Assembly: GCF_900659865.1 (NCBI RefSeq)
Contig: NZ_LR213772.1
Coordinates: 1-64,000, forward strand
Direction of reading: 5' to 3'
DNA: 64,000 nt
Source: Hyella patelloides LEGE 07179
GTDB taxonomy: Bacteria > Cyanobacteriota > Cyanobacteriia > Cyanobacteriales > Xenococcaceae
This document shows, piece after piece, positions 1 to 8,923 of this stretch. The first letter of the stretch is position 1, and each line of letters starts with the position of its first letter. The position numbers and the translations under genes were made by a program. A model generated the notes under the pieces. The model was not told where the DNA came from, made no database searches, and was given only the letters and a program-made list of their open reading frames with translations.

Positions 1-111
1 AAAAAAATAAAAACAGTAGAAAATATTATTAATGATATTTTCTATGACTTTGACAAACTAAAGTATGAAATCAAGACAAATGGCACAAATATTCTATTAA
101 CTGTAAATTAA
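1..111 (+). CDS. C-terminal end of an unidentified gene entering from the left
   Basis: Frame 1 is open from the first base to a TAA at 109-111. It encodes 36 residues with plausible mixed polar and hydrophobic composition and ends in ILLTVN. No start is visible, so this would be the tail of a gene lying to the left. It converges on the gene that ends at 135. I do not recognise the family, and a chance open frame in AT-rich DNA cannot be excluded. Confidence 0.4.
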   Translation, partial: KKIKTVENIINDIFYDFDKLKYEIKTNGTNILLTVN

Positions 112-134
112 TTTTAATTTTTAGATTATTTATT

Positions 135-2663
135 TTAGGCAATACCAATTATTATCTGTCCCATCATAATCGCCAAAGCAATAGTAACTAAATGTTGAGG
201 AAGCAAAAATTTAATTGGTTTACGGGCTATTTTCTGAGTTAATAATATTGACCATAAAACACCAACAATTAAAGTTGTTCCTTGCAAAAAAGCAATTACA
301 GCAGGATGAGCTACTAATACAGGAAGATTAATACTACTAATACCAAAAGTTGCTAAAGTAACGGGTAAGATACGACCACCTTCATTAAGCCCTAATGTTA
401 AATAGTGAGCGAGATTTCCTGCCAATACCAATGGTAAGTAACCGTAAGCAAGTTCGATAAATGTTTTCGATTTTTGTTGGTTTAATTTTGCTAGTAATTT
501 AACTACTTGATGACCAATTATCGGCAAGATAACAGGTAAAAATAGAACCGCGATCGCAATTATACTATGTTCGGTGAAGATATCTAAATGCCAATCTAAA
601 TTAAATCTAGTAGCAATTTCTGGTAAACGATGTAGAAATACCACATTTAATAATAAGAATAACAGGGCTACTTCATAACTTTTTGGGACGTGACTTGTCC
701 ATAATTCGATACCAGGAGGACGTAAATTAAATTCTACCGAACGATGGGGACAAGCTTTTAAACAAGTCATACATAAAACACAATCTTTATTGTCTTCAAG
801 TTGTGCGGGATGGGAATATAAAGGACAACCAGCAGTTTCTAATCCTTCTCCTTTAGCTGCGCCTCCTTTATAACATTGATAAGTGGTACATTCTGCCGAA
901 CAAGTACCCTGCTGCGCTCTTAATTCAGTAATTGAAAGTTTAGCAAACATCCCATTCATCCCCCCAATAGGACATAAATAGCGACACCAGAAACGTCTTT
1001 CAAAAATAGCAGAGCAAATCATAGCACCTGCGGTAATTAGCAATAGTAGCCAAGCTGAAAGATAAGCTGTATTTTCTAAATTCCACAGTTCTTCCCAGAG
1101 TAAAATTAAAGCGAATGAACCAAATAAAAGCCATCCGCCATATTTTTCGGCTGTTTGACGAGGCCATTTTTTAAGTTGTCGCGGAAATAGCCAGAGAGAT
1201 AATTTTTGAGTGATTTCTCCATAAATCATAAAAGGACAAAAAGCACACCATATTCTACCAACAAAGGGAAAACCAATTAAAACTAAGGGCCACCACCAAG
1301 CCCAAAAGAAGTTAAGGGCAAAATTTTCTTGTCTATTTTGGGGAGCAATAAATAAGACAGCAACAATAAAAGCAAAAAAGGGAAAAGTAAACCAGTAATT
1401 AATTCGATCTGGATACCAATCACTACGCAAAAAACGCCGTAAATCAGGATATTTATTCAAAAGATTGAGGCGATATTTTTTTTTCTTACTTTGGGATTGC
1501 CAAACAATTTCTTCTGTAATGTCTTTACAGCTTTCTAATTGAGTTAAGGCTCTTTCTACTATGGTTTCTAATTCTCTTAAATTGTTGGGAAAATCATACG
1601 CCTGTAGTTTTCGTAAAGCTTCAGGAGTAACAATAGGCTTGGTAAGACTCTTTTCTTTACTAATGAGATTGATTAAGTATTTTATTTGTTCTTCAATATC
1701 TGTTTTTCTAACTCGTAATGGAGGAACTTTAATAATAGTTTCGACTACAGAATCTATAGCAAGTACTTTTTGTTCTGAAATAATGATTATCCTGGCTTGA
1801 GATGTTTTTGGCTCTGCTAAAGCTTCACCTTCTCTGGTTATAGGACGATATTGATTAGTTTCAATTAAATCTGCGATCGCAGATATTAACTCTTTTGGTA
1901 ATTGTTGGATATTATTAAGAATTACTGTTCCTTTCCCCACTGCTTCTAATAAGCCAAATTTACCTTTGTCTCTACCAAATAAATCGGCACCACTAACCTG
2001 TAATGTGGCACAATCAACTTTAATAATTAATTCTCGACGAGCATTAGAGCCAAAATGAATTAATGCAGCCAGGTTATCTTTTTCTAAACCTTGTTCACCA
2101 AAAAGAATTACAGGCTTTCTATTAGTAGCTGCTGCTTTTATTTGCGCTCTTAATCTTTGAGCATAACGAGATTTTCCAATAACTCCCCGTTTAGCTTTAC
2201 TAACTAAATAGGGTCTAACAATAGTCTGTCTTTCTTGTTCAAATTCTAATTGTTCGGTGAGACTTTGTACTTGTTGTGCTAACTGTTGGGAATAGACTTT
2301 ATTGATTTGGGGGTATTGTTTAACTAACTGTTGAAAATCTTCTTTTGAAACATACCAAAACTCGGTTGATTCTAAAGTTGTAACTGTGTATTGGGTATTA
2401 CGATCTAATAATAAAGAATAGAGATTTAAAGCACAACCACTCAGCAAGCTAACTTCTTGATTTTCTTGATTGTTCTTACTAATTGCTTTTCCTGAAGCTA
2501 AAATATATAAACCTGTTGGCTGAGTACCTTCTGCAATAAAAGTTTCATTGGCTGCAATAGTTATTTTAGAAAGTAAAGCAGTTAATGGTTGTAAAACGGT
2601 TTCGGATAATATACCCAAAGCTGTTTTTGTTTTTAAGAAGGGAAGAAGTTCAAGTTCAGACAT
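135..2663 (-). CDS. Cyclic-nucleotide-binding / degenerate AAA+ (sigma54-activator-like) / NapH-like 4Fe-4S membrane fusion protein
   Basis: This 842-residue protein has three modules. Residues about 10-135 look like a cNMP-binding (CRP-type) domain. Residues about 160-390 resemble the AAA+ module of sigma54 activators: the P-loop is GEQGLEKD (about 189-196), but the Walker B segment reads TVILNNI where DE is expected. There is no GAFTGA loop and no C-terminal helix-turn-helix. From about 420 onward it becomes a polytopic membrane protein of the NapH/NosR polyferredoxin type, with CxxCP near 473-477, CRYLCP near 560-565, a cysteine-rich stretch at about 588-613 and CVLCMTCLKACP at about 628-638. 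The family features suggest an electron-transfer protein gated by a ligand or redox signal; the AAA+ part is probably structural. The substrate is unknown. The first ATG is used, and the gene is divergent from the small gene at 2874. Confidence 0.85.
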   Translation of the reverse strand: MSELELLPFLKTKTALGILSETVLQPLTALLSKITIAANETFIAEGTQPTGLYILASGKAISKNNQENQEVSLLSGCALNLYSLLLDRNTQYTVTTLESTEFWYVSKEDFQQLVKQYPQINKVYSQQLAQQVQSLTEQLEFEQERQTIVRPYLVSKAKRGVIGKSRYAQRLRAQIKAAATNRKPVILFGEQGLEKDNLAALIHFGSNARRELIIKVDCATLQVSGADLFGRDKGKFGLLEAVGKGTVILNNIQQLPKELISAIADLIETNQYRPITREGEALAEPKTSQARIIIISEQKVLAIDSVVETIIKVPPLRVRKTDIEEQIKYLINLISKEKSLTKPIVTPEALRKLQAYDFPNNLRELETIVERALTQLESCKDITEEIVWQSQSKKKKYRLNLLNKYPDLRRFLRSDWYPDRINYWFTFPFFAFIVAVLFIAPQNRQENFALNFFWAWWWPLVLIGFPFVGRIWCAFCPFMIYGEITQKLSLWLFPRQLKKWPRQTAEKYGGWLLFGSFALILLWEELWNLENTAYLSAWLLLLITAGAMICSAIFERRFWCRYLCPIGGMNGMFAKLSITELRAQQGTCSAECTTYQCYKGGAAKGEGLETAGCPLYSHPAQLEDNKDCVLCMTCLKACPHRSVEFNLRPPGIELWTSHVPKSYEVALLFLLLNVVFLHRLPEIATRFNLDWHLDIFTEHSIIAIAVLFLPVILPIIGHQVVKLLAKLNQQKSKTFIELAYGYLPLVLAGNLAHYLTLGLNEGGRILPVTLATFGISSINLPVLVAHPAVIAFLQGTTLIVGVLWSILLTQKIARKPIKFLLPQHLVTIALAIMMGQIIIGIA

Positions 2664-2873
2664 AATCTGTACCTAATTATGGTTTTTCCGCTTTTGTTTA
2701 ATGTTGGTGTAGAGACCACAGATAAACACAGATGAAGTTGTCAGTTAAGATAGAGGTTTGTCTGTGTTAGGTGGTTGGTCGATCGAATTTTTTCTTGCTT
2801 TATTGATAATAATCAGTGTAGTTAATATTACAATATTCTTCTTGAGCAAATATAAATAAACAAGGCTTGACCA

Positions 2874-3260
2874 ATGACACAGCTTACATTAGAAATCAAA
2901 AAAATCGACGATAAACTCTCAAAAAGACCGATTAAACTCGATCCTGGCGGTTATTTCATTATTTATATAGACCGCAAAGCACAATTGATTTATGCTAAAC
3001 ACTACACAAATATTATCAATGAAAGAGGCTTAGCTGTAGACCCCGATACAGGAGAAGTAATTGCAGCTAGGGGTAAAACAGTACAACGCATCGCAGAAAC
3101 CGTTTTTTCCGCTAGAACAGCCAAAGAACTATGTGTCAAAGCGATCGAAGAACCTAACCCCAGCTTGATTACGATGTTCGATCATGCTGCATACTTGGGA
3201 AGAGAGTTCACCCGTGCTGAATATGCTCTCGTTACTGGTGAAGAATATATACAGGATTAA
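2874..3260 (+). CDS. DUF4346-like small protein
   Basis: The 128-residue soluble protein has no signal peptide or membrane segment. The central block (LDPGGYFIIYIDRKAQLIYAK, then GLAVDPDTGEVI and AYLGREFTRAEYAL) looks like DUF4346, a cyanobacterial domain also found attached to pterin-related proteins. I recognise the family only by its look and assign no reaction. The gene stands alone, divergent from the Fe-S fusion gene, with an ATG start. The 200 bp upstream may hold promoters for both. Confidence 0.6.
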   Translation: MTQLTLEIKKIDDKLSKRPIKLDPGGYFIIYIDRKAQLIYAKHYTNIINERGLAVDPDTGEVIAARGKTVQRIAETVFSARTAKELCVKAIEEPNPSLITMFDHAAYLGREFTRAEYALVTGEEYIQD

Positions 3261-3292
3261 AGAAAGGAGTAAGTTGAATCATAAATTTACAA

Positions 3293-3323
3293 AGCCTACG
3301 GCTTTAGCTATAAGCTATAAGCC
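3293..3323. repeat. AGCTATAAGC-type short palindromic repeat, copy 1
   Basis: The run contains GCTTTAGCTATAAGC and GCTATAAGCC, made of self-complementary TAGCTATAAGC/GCTTATAGCT units. Similar runs occur at 3427-3457, 10350-10381 and 45274-45305, always between genes. Confidence 0.6.
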
Positions 3324-3426
3324 TTCCATAGCAATCGCGCTTATAGCTATATTTGGGTTAATGCCTCTCCCAAATTATGGAAGCAAGCGTACCTAAAGGA
3401 GTGAGAGCTTCAGTTGAAATAGCCCT

Positions 3427-3457
3427 GCTTATAGCTTATGGCTTATGGCTTACAGCT
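3427..3457. repeat. AGCTATAAGC-type short palindromic repeat, copy 2
   Basis: GCTTATAGCTTATGGCTTATGGCTTACAGCT is built of decamer units related to GCTTATAGCT. It lies between the DUF4346-like gene and the end of the kinase gene. It could form hairpins with copy 1 about 100 bp upstream. Confidence 0.6.
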
Positions 3458-3539
3458 AATTTACTTTTTAGTAAACCTATAATACAGAAAGCGATCGCTA
3501 TTATCTATCGAATATCTGCAACTAAATAAAAGCTAACAA

Positions 3540-5432
3540 CTAAATACCCATAGCGATCCGAAAACCAAAAGCATCTGATTTACTATTAGGTTCGGCTTTT
3601 AAACGATAAGCAGAACGACAACAACCAGGAAGATGTAACCATGAACCACCCCTTAAGACGCGAGGATTGCGATCGCAACGCGCCTCGCCAACGGCGAGAT
3701 CGCTGTTTTCTTGCCAACTACTACCATTATTAGGTGCGCCTTGATAGCTATCATGCCAAGTATCTTGACACCACTCTGCTACATTACCGTGGAGATCGTA
3801 TAAACCAAAACTATTGGGGGAAAAGCTACCTACCTTAGTGGTTTGATTGCGGTTTTCTCCTTCTTCTCCCATACCATAAGTAAATTCGCCGTTATAGTTA
3901 GCTAACTCAGTAGTGATAGTACTGCCAAAATGAAAAGGAGTTTTTAGTTTGCCACGACAAGCATACTCCCATTCTGCCTCTGTGGGAAGACGAATCTCAC
4001 GACCAACACGATCTGATAATTTTTGACAAAATTCTACACAATCAAACCAAGATACTTTTTCTACTGGAAGATCGCTATTTTCTGTAAAACGAGACGGATT
4101 TTGTTTCATAATAGCTGACCATTGTGCCTGAGTTACGGGATATTTTCCTATCAAAAAAGGACGTACTTTTACAGGATGTTGAGGACTTTCATTATCTCCT
4201 CTTTCTGCTTCATTTTCAGGAGAACCCATGATAAACTGACCGCTAGGAATTCCTACCAAATCAATGGTGACTTCTTGACCTAAATCGAAAGTCGTGTATT
4301 TAGCTTTTCCTTGATGTTCAATAGTTTTGAGCTTTGAATGTCTCCCGACAATCACAGAATCATTTTTTGCCACAGTAACAAAACTATATTCGGTTACTTG
4401 AAGTTTTAGATTCTGAACTGAGGGCGGTTTTCTACGTTTAGTTGCGGAAACTGTAGAGCTTTTGTGACGGGCTACTACACCATACTGTGCTGTTTTGGAA
4501 ACACGATAGCGATCGCTAATAAAGGGTTTGGTAGGTTTAATGTGAGAAGCACCACTCGTTCTTGACAAAGCTTCTAATACTTCTTCAACAGTTTGAAAAC
4601 GTCTTTTCGTTGCGCCTTCAACTAATTTATCTAAAACTCGGCTTAGTTCGTAGCTAATATCATTATCTTCGAGATATTCTCGCCACATCCATTCTCCTTC
4701 TGCTAAATCAAATAATTCTGTGGGTTCAGTATTAGTTAAAAGATGTAGGCAAGTTGCCCCTAAACTATAAAGATCGCTAGCAAATTTAGGTTTTCCTGCT
4801 GCTTGTTCGGGAGAGATATAGGCAGCAGAACCGATAATTGTTCCCGTCTTAGAAGTATCTAAACCTCCTGTACTTTTGGCTGCACCAAAATCTACTAATA
4901 CTAGCTTATTATCTTCTTTTCTTCTAATAATGTTCTCAGGTTTAATATCTCGATGAATTACATTGTTAGAGTGAACAAAATTTAGCACTGCTAACATATC
5001 ATTGAGGAGTTCTTTGATTTGTTGTTCGTGAAAAACTCCTTGTATTGTTAATTCTTTTTGTAAATCATTCCCATCGATAAATTCTTGAATTAGATAGAGT
5101 TGCTCTTCTTGATTAAAAAAAGCTAACAATGAAGGTATTTGACTATGTTGACCTAATTCATCAAGACGCATTGCTTCTCTTTCAAAGAGTTCCGCAGCCT
5201 TAGCTAATCCTTTTTTACTTTTTACTTGAGGTAAAAACTGTTTAATAACACAGCGAGGTTTCGATGGTTTTTGTTCATCTATTGCCAAAAAGGTACGACC
5301 AAAACCGCCTTTGCCTAAAATGTTTAAAGCCCGATAGCGATCGCTAAGTAAGAGTTTTGCTCCACATTCTCGACAAAATTGTGTCTTTTCTGAATTTTTT
5401 ACCAAACAATCTGGATTAAGACACTGACTCAT
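3540..5432 (-). CDS. Serine/threonine protein kinase with N-terminal zinc ribbon and C-terminal FGE-sulfatase-like (SUMF1/C-type-lectin-fold) domain
   Basis: 630 residues. Residues 4-23 hold CLNPDC and CREC, a zinc-ribbon pattern. The kinase domain (about 32-290) has the glycine loop GKGGFGRTF, the catalytic HRDIKPEN and the metal-binding DFGAAK. The C-terminal about 240 residues match the formylglycine-generating-enzyme fold: GQFIMGSPENE, PVTQAQW, LPTEAEWEYACRG, LYDLHGNVAEW, RVLRGGSW and GFRIA. Authentic FGE has two catalytic cysteines after the GGS motif; here the tail reads GGSWLHLPGCCRSAYR, so FGE activity is doubtful and a binding role is more likely. A short segment just before RVLRGGSW appears to come from a HIP1-containing repeat. 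The protein should phosphorylate Ser/Thr on unknown targets. Confidence 0.9.
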   Translation of the reverse strand: MSQCLNPDCLVKNSEKTQFCRECGAKLLLSDRYRALNILGKGGFGRTFLAIDEQKPSKPRCVIKQFLPQVKSKKGLAKAAELFEREAMRLDELGQHSQIPSLLAFFNQEEQLYLIQEFIDGNDLQKELTIQGVFHEQQIKELLNDMLAVLNFVHSNNVIHRDIKPENIIRRKEDNKLVLVDFGAAKSTGGLDTSKTGTIIGSAAYISPEQAAGKPKFASDLYSLGATCLHLLTNTEPTELFDLAEGEWMWREYLEDNDISYELSRVLDKLVEGATKRRFQTVEEVLEALSRTSGASHIKPTKPFISDRYRVSKTAQYGVVARHKSSTVSATKRRKPPSVQNLKLQVTEYSFVTVAKNDSVIVGRHSKLKTIEHQGKAKYTTFDLGQEVTIDLVGIPSGQFIMGSPENEAERGDNESPQHPVKVRPFLIGKYPVTQAQWSAIMKQNPSRFTENSDLPVEKVSWFDCVEFCQKLSDRVGREIRLPTEAEWEYACRGKLKTPFHFGSTITTELANYNGEFTYGMGEEGENRNQTTKVGSFSPNSFGLYDLHGNVAEWCQDTWHDSYQGAPNNGSSWQENSDLAVGEARCDRNPRVLRGGSWLHLPGCCRSAYRLKAEPNSKSDAFGFRIAMGI

Positions 5433-5752
5433 AACAGTAATAATTAAACAGCAACTAACTTTGTTAGTAATTAGGAATCAGTGAATAAATTAGGAACTGA
5501 ACCTGATATGAGACTTTTATAACAACAATTAACTACTATCTGCAATATAGTAAAATCATTGATTACATTTGAAGAAAAATATCCGTGTTTTTAACTATAT
5601 TTGACTGTAATATTTGTTTGACGAGCTAACTAGGCGACGGAGCTTATCCCCATTCGAGGACAAGTACATTCTTGAGGAAACCTCGCCCTAAGCACGCACG
5701 AGTTTGACAGTTTGAAATTCAACTCAAAAAAATCTGAAAAATATCTATTAGT

Positions 5753-5844
5753 TAAGCTGATCCACATTTAACTTGCATAATTCTGACGCTCAACCCCTAT
5801 ATATAGCTTGAAATGTTCTGGCAAACTCGATGTTGGTCAGCTTA
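5753..5844. mobile_element. MITE-like element, copy A (92 bp)
   Basis: The element begins TAAGCTGATCCA and ends TTGGTCAGCTTA, imperfect terminal inverted repeats. A second copy of 93 bp lies at 39431-39523 with near-identical sequence over most of its length (shared blocks include CACATTTAACTTGCATAATT and AACTCGATGTTGGTCAGCTT). It has no coding capacity, which fits a miniature inverted-repeat transposable element mobilised in trans. It lies in the 457-bp gap 5433-5889; I see no gene in the rest of that gap. Confidence 0.65.
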
Positions 5845-5889
5845 TCAACTTGATAACCGATAACTAAATTACTGGTAACTGAATTATTA

Positions 5890-7362
5890 CTAAATATTCA
5901 ACAAATTAGCTACAGGCATGGGTAAAGGTAACAAAATTAATAGCAACAATCCTAAAACGAGTAAACCACAAAAATCTCGCCAATTATCGAGTTCTGTAAT
6001 ATCATTTAAAGCTGGCTGATCTAGTAATGGCATAAACCATAAAATAATCGTCCACAACCAAAAAGAAGGGTGAACTAAAGCAAATAAAATAGCTACAATA
6101 CGGGCAATTTGTCCGATAGCTACCCCCATTTTTTGACCAAATACAGCATGAACAATATGCCCACCATCTAATTGTCCCACAGGCATTAAATTCAAAGCTG
6201 TGATTAATAAACCAATGTACCCAGCGATCGCAACAGGATGTAAGTCAATTGCCCTTCCTGGCTCTAATGTAGTGCCTAAAGCCAATTTAGCCATCAAAGC
6301 AAAGAAAAAAGATAAACGAGGATCGATAGCCTCAAAATTAAACAAATTACTTTCTTCTAGGGACACTATTTGAGACTGAGTTAAACCCCAAAATAAGACT
6401 GGTAGGGTAACTATAAATCCTGCAATAGGCCCTGCTATGGCAATATCAAATAATGCTCGACGATGGGGAATTGGCGATCGCCTTTGCACAAATGCACCTA
6501 ATGTTCCCAAAAAGAAAGGTATTGGGATTACATAAGGTAGAGTACAACGAATTTGGTAAGACAATGTGGTGAAGTAATGTCCAAATTCGTGAATTAAGAT
6601 AATAATTAGTAAAGGAATACTATAAAATAGACCTTGGGTCAAGATATCTGGTTGAGACTGGACTTGTTCCAAAGTGAACCCCTCCATTTCAATCCCTGCA
6701 ATTGTGGTAGTAAGAGCCGTCATCAAGAGTAAAGACAGAGCAACAACAGGACGGGTTACGGGGTCAAAATCACGCTTATTTTCTTCCCCTTTAGCTTGGG
6801 GATTAGGGACTAAAGCAAAAAATGGTTGACCTTTAAAACTCTCTTGAAAAATCAGAAAAAAGCGATCGCCAAAAGCTCCTTCAACATTATCTTTGATTTT
6901 GTCATAGGCTTCTTCGGGGATAGTTTTTAACTTTCCCCGACACAAAATTGCTTGAGGTCGATAATCAATATGCTGTAGGTAATAGATATTCCAAGGAAAA
7001 CAATTTCTTAAAGTAGTTTCTTCCTCATTATTAATCGGGCGCAAAGGAGGAGAAGCAGCAGTATTTGGTTTGGATGCAGGAGAATCTTCTTTTGATACTT
7101 GGGATTTTTCTGGAGTTGATTTTCCCATTTGAATTAGCCAACCATAAATTAAGGGACAAGCAAACAGAGGAATTAAGAGTAAAAGAAGGGGAATCGGTCT
7201 TTCATCGCCAAAATAGGAAGTCCAAGCAGTCCATAAAAATGCAGGAAACATCATTACTAACCAACATAACCACACAGGAGTTTTGGTAATGTTACTAACG
7301 CTACGCTGTACGATGGGGTAAGTGACTATACTAAGTAAAATTAAAACTAACCAAAGTTTCAT
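5890..7362 (-). CDS. Site-2 protease family intramembrane zinc metalloprotease (M50, EGY-like)
   Basis: A polytopic membrane protein with the M50 zinc motif HEFGH in a hydrophobic stretch and the second active-site motif NLMPVGQLDGGH, which supplies the third zinc ligand. The soluble region before the protease core (EETTLRNCFPWNIYYLQ to the FGDRFFLIFQES block) resembles cyanobacterial and plastid EGY proteins. The frame is open to 7542, but the extra 60 N-terminal residues look unlike the family. The ATG at 7362, giving 490 residues and starting MKLWLVLILLSIV, puts the first membrane helix at the N-terminus, so I chose it. Such proteases cleave membrane-bound substrates such as anti-sigma factors; the target here is unknown. 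Confidence 0.88.
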   Translation of the reverse strand: MKLWLVLILLSIVTYPIVQRSVSNITKTPVWLCWLVMMFPAFLWTAWTSYFGDERPIPLLLLLIPLFACPLIYGWLIQMGKSTPEKSQVSKEDSPASKPNTAASPPLRPINNEEETTLRNCFPWNIYYLQHIDYRPQAILCRGKLKTIPEEAYDKIKDNVEGAFGDRFFLIFQESFKGQPFFALVPNPQAKGEENKRDFDPVTRPVVALSLLLMTALTTTIAGIEMEGFTLEQVQSQPDILTQGLFYSIPLLIIILIHEFGHYFTTLSYQIRCTLPYVIPIPFFLGTLGAFVQRRSPIPHRRALFDIAIAGPIAGFIVTLPVLFWGLTQSQIVSLEESNLFNFEAIDPRLSFFFALMAKLALGTTLEPGRAIDLHPVAIAGYIGLLITALNLMPVGQLDGGHIVHAVFGQKMGVAIGQIARIVAILFALVHPSFWLWTIILWFMPLLDQPALNDITELDNWRDFCGLLVLGLLLLILLPLPMPVANLLNI

Positions 7363-7600
7363 CTCAAATATCAAAAGTTGACACAGCTTCGCTGTAAAGA
7401 ATAAGGAAGAAGGAAGAAGAAAGAAAAAAGAAGGATATTTCTGGGATAAAGAATATATCACCCTCAAAAAGCTTCTACCTTTTAAAGCAGACAATCTGTC
7501 TGGGACAGGTTTACCACTATGTTTTATGTTTTTGAGCAGCACTCATTTTTTAGGTATAAAATGCAACTAGATTTTGTTGATAAACCCAGTTGTACTAAGT

Positions 7601-8293
7601 ATGCCCCAGAACTCCCCAGGAATTGCTGCTAAAGAGTCGAACAAGAGTAAAATACCTCGTTTTATATTGCCAGGGATTTTTGCCTTTGCTCCTAATAAGG
7701 ATACTTTAGGTGCTACTGCTTATCTTATTGTAGATAAAAGCCAAAATATTCTGATCGATTGTCCATTATGGCATGATAGCCATCGTGATTTTATTCTCTC
7801 TCAAGGAGGGGTTACAAAGCTAATCATTACCCATCGAGGTAGTATAGGTAAAGAAGTTAAAAAACTTCAAGTAGACTTGGATTGTGAAGTAATTATTCAA
7901 GAGCAAGAGGCTTATTTACTACCAGAGGTTAAAGTCACTTCTTTTAGAGATCGTTTTATTAGTGCCGAACTAGAACTTATCTGGACTCCTGGTCATTCTC
8001 CTGGCTCATCCTGTATCTATTGGAAACAGCAAGGAGGCATTTTGTTTACAGGAAGGCATTTATTACCCAAGTCTGTTACGGAAATTGCACCTATCCATAC
8101 TGCTAAAACTTTTCATTGGTGGCGACAGCTTAATAGTGTAGCCCAGATACGCGATCGCTTTTCGGCAGAAAATCTTAAATATATTATTTCTGGTGCGAAT
8201 ACTGGATACTTACGAGGACAAGGTTATATTGATGATGCTTATAGTAAGTTACAAAGTTTAGATTTGGATGCTTTAAAGAAGGTTAGTAATTAA
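7601..8293 (+). CDS. MBL-fold metallo-hydrolase-like protein lacking the canonical HxHxDH motif
   Basis: 230 residues from the ATG at 7601; an in-frame TTG at 7574 would add nine residues. The metallo-beta-lactamase fold is visible in GATAYLIVDKSQNILIDCP, KLIITHRGS, LIWTPGHSPGSSCIY and GGILFTGRHLL. Active members carry THxHxDH after the third strand, but here it reads THRGSIG, so at least one metal site is likely lost. The late TPGHSPG histidine is kept. It may be a non-catalytic member of the glyoxalase-II-like group. It is divergent from the site-2 protease gene. The substrate is unknown. Confidence 0.75.
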   Translation: MPQNSPGIAAKESNKSKIPRFILPGIFAFAPNKDTLGATAYLIVDKSQNILIDCPLWHDSHRDFILSQGGVTKLIITHRGSIGKEVKKLQVDLDCEVIIQEQEAYLLPEVKVTSFRDRFISAELELIWTPGHSPGSSCIYWKQQGGILFTGRHLLPKSVTEIAPIHTAKTFHWWRQLNSVAQIRDRFSAENLKYIISGANTGYLRGQGYIDDAYSKLQSLDLDALKKVSN

Positions 8294-8354
8294 ATCTTTT
8301 CTAAATTGAATGCGATCGAGTATTCAATTAGATTGACCAAAATAATAACTAAAG

Positions 8355-8693
8355 TTAATCATCTTGTTTAAATCTAACTCCTCTAGCTGACCAAAACTCA
8401 AGATGTTTGCGGTTCGCTTTTTCTATTTTGGCTTTTCTCAAATTATCGTTTAAAATATCTGCAATTTGCTGACGCATATAATTTTGGCAATTTTCTTTTG
8501 TACTTTGAGTAGGCTGTAAATAATAAATTACATTAGCTCCTAAACTTTTCCACCATAGATTGTGTTGAGAAGATAAATTTAATCCATAAAGGACATAGTT
8601 AGCAAAATGTTCGCAATTATGGAGTGCAATACTGTATTTTGCAGCAGTCATGAATTTTTCAATTCTCTCTTTTTCTTGTAGAGTGATTTTCAC
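8355..8693 (-). CDS. LRAT-like (NlpC/P60-superfamily) protein, apparently N-terminally truncated
   Basis: The NCEHFANYVLYG segment is the catalytic-cysteine motif typical of lecithin:retinol acyltransferase-like proteins. The listed start is a GTG and yields 112 residues, but the same frame stays open upstream to a stop at 8818-8820 and encodes family-like sequence (DHYFLSEVNDFSNSVGWGVKG) without an ATG, GTG or TTG to start it. The likely explanation is loss of the 5' part, including the region that carries the catalytic histidine. It could also be a short diverged member using an unusual start. Function is unknown and it is probably not an active acyltransferase. Confidence 0.6.
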   Translation of the reverse strand: MKITLQEKERIEKFMTAAKYSIALHNCEHFANYVLYGLNLSSQHNLWWKSLGANVIYYLQPTQSTKENCQNYMRQQIADILNDNLRKAKIEKANRKHLEFWSARGVRFKQDD

Positions 8694-8923
8694 TGATCCT
8701 CTTACTTGTAATCCCTTAACTCCCCATCCGACAGAATTACTAAAATCATTGACTTCACTAAGAAAATAATGATCTGCTAATCTTGCGACAATTGGTATTT
8801 TACAAACTTACAATACACTTGATTCAACTATTCTAAAGCTCACATTCATAACTCACATAACTTAATAACTTATCTTATGTAAGAATTTCAATAATTGTCG
8901 AGTGGGCATTGCTCAGCCTACTA

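Noticed and set aside
1561-1800. Open frame on the plus strand inside the Fe-S fusion gene
   Set aside because: It is antisense to conserved AAA+ sequence and its translation resembles no family.
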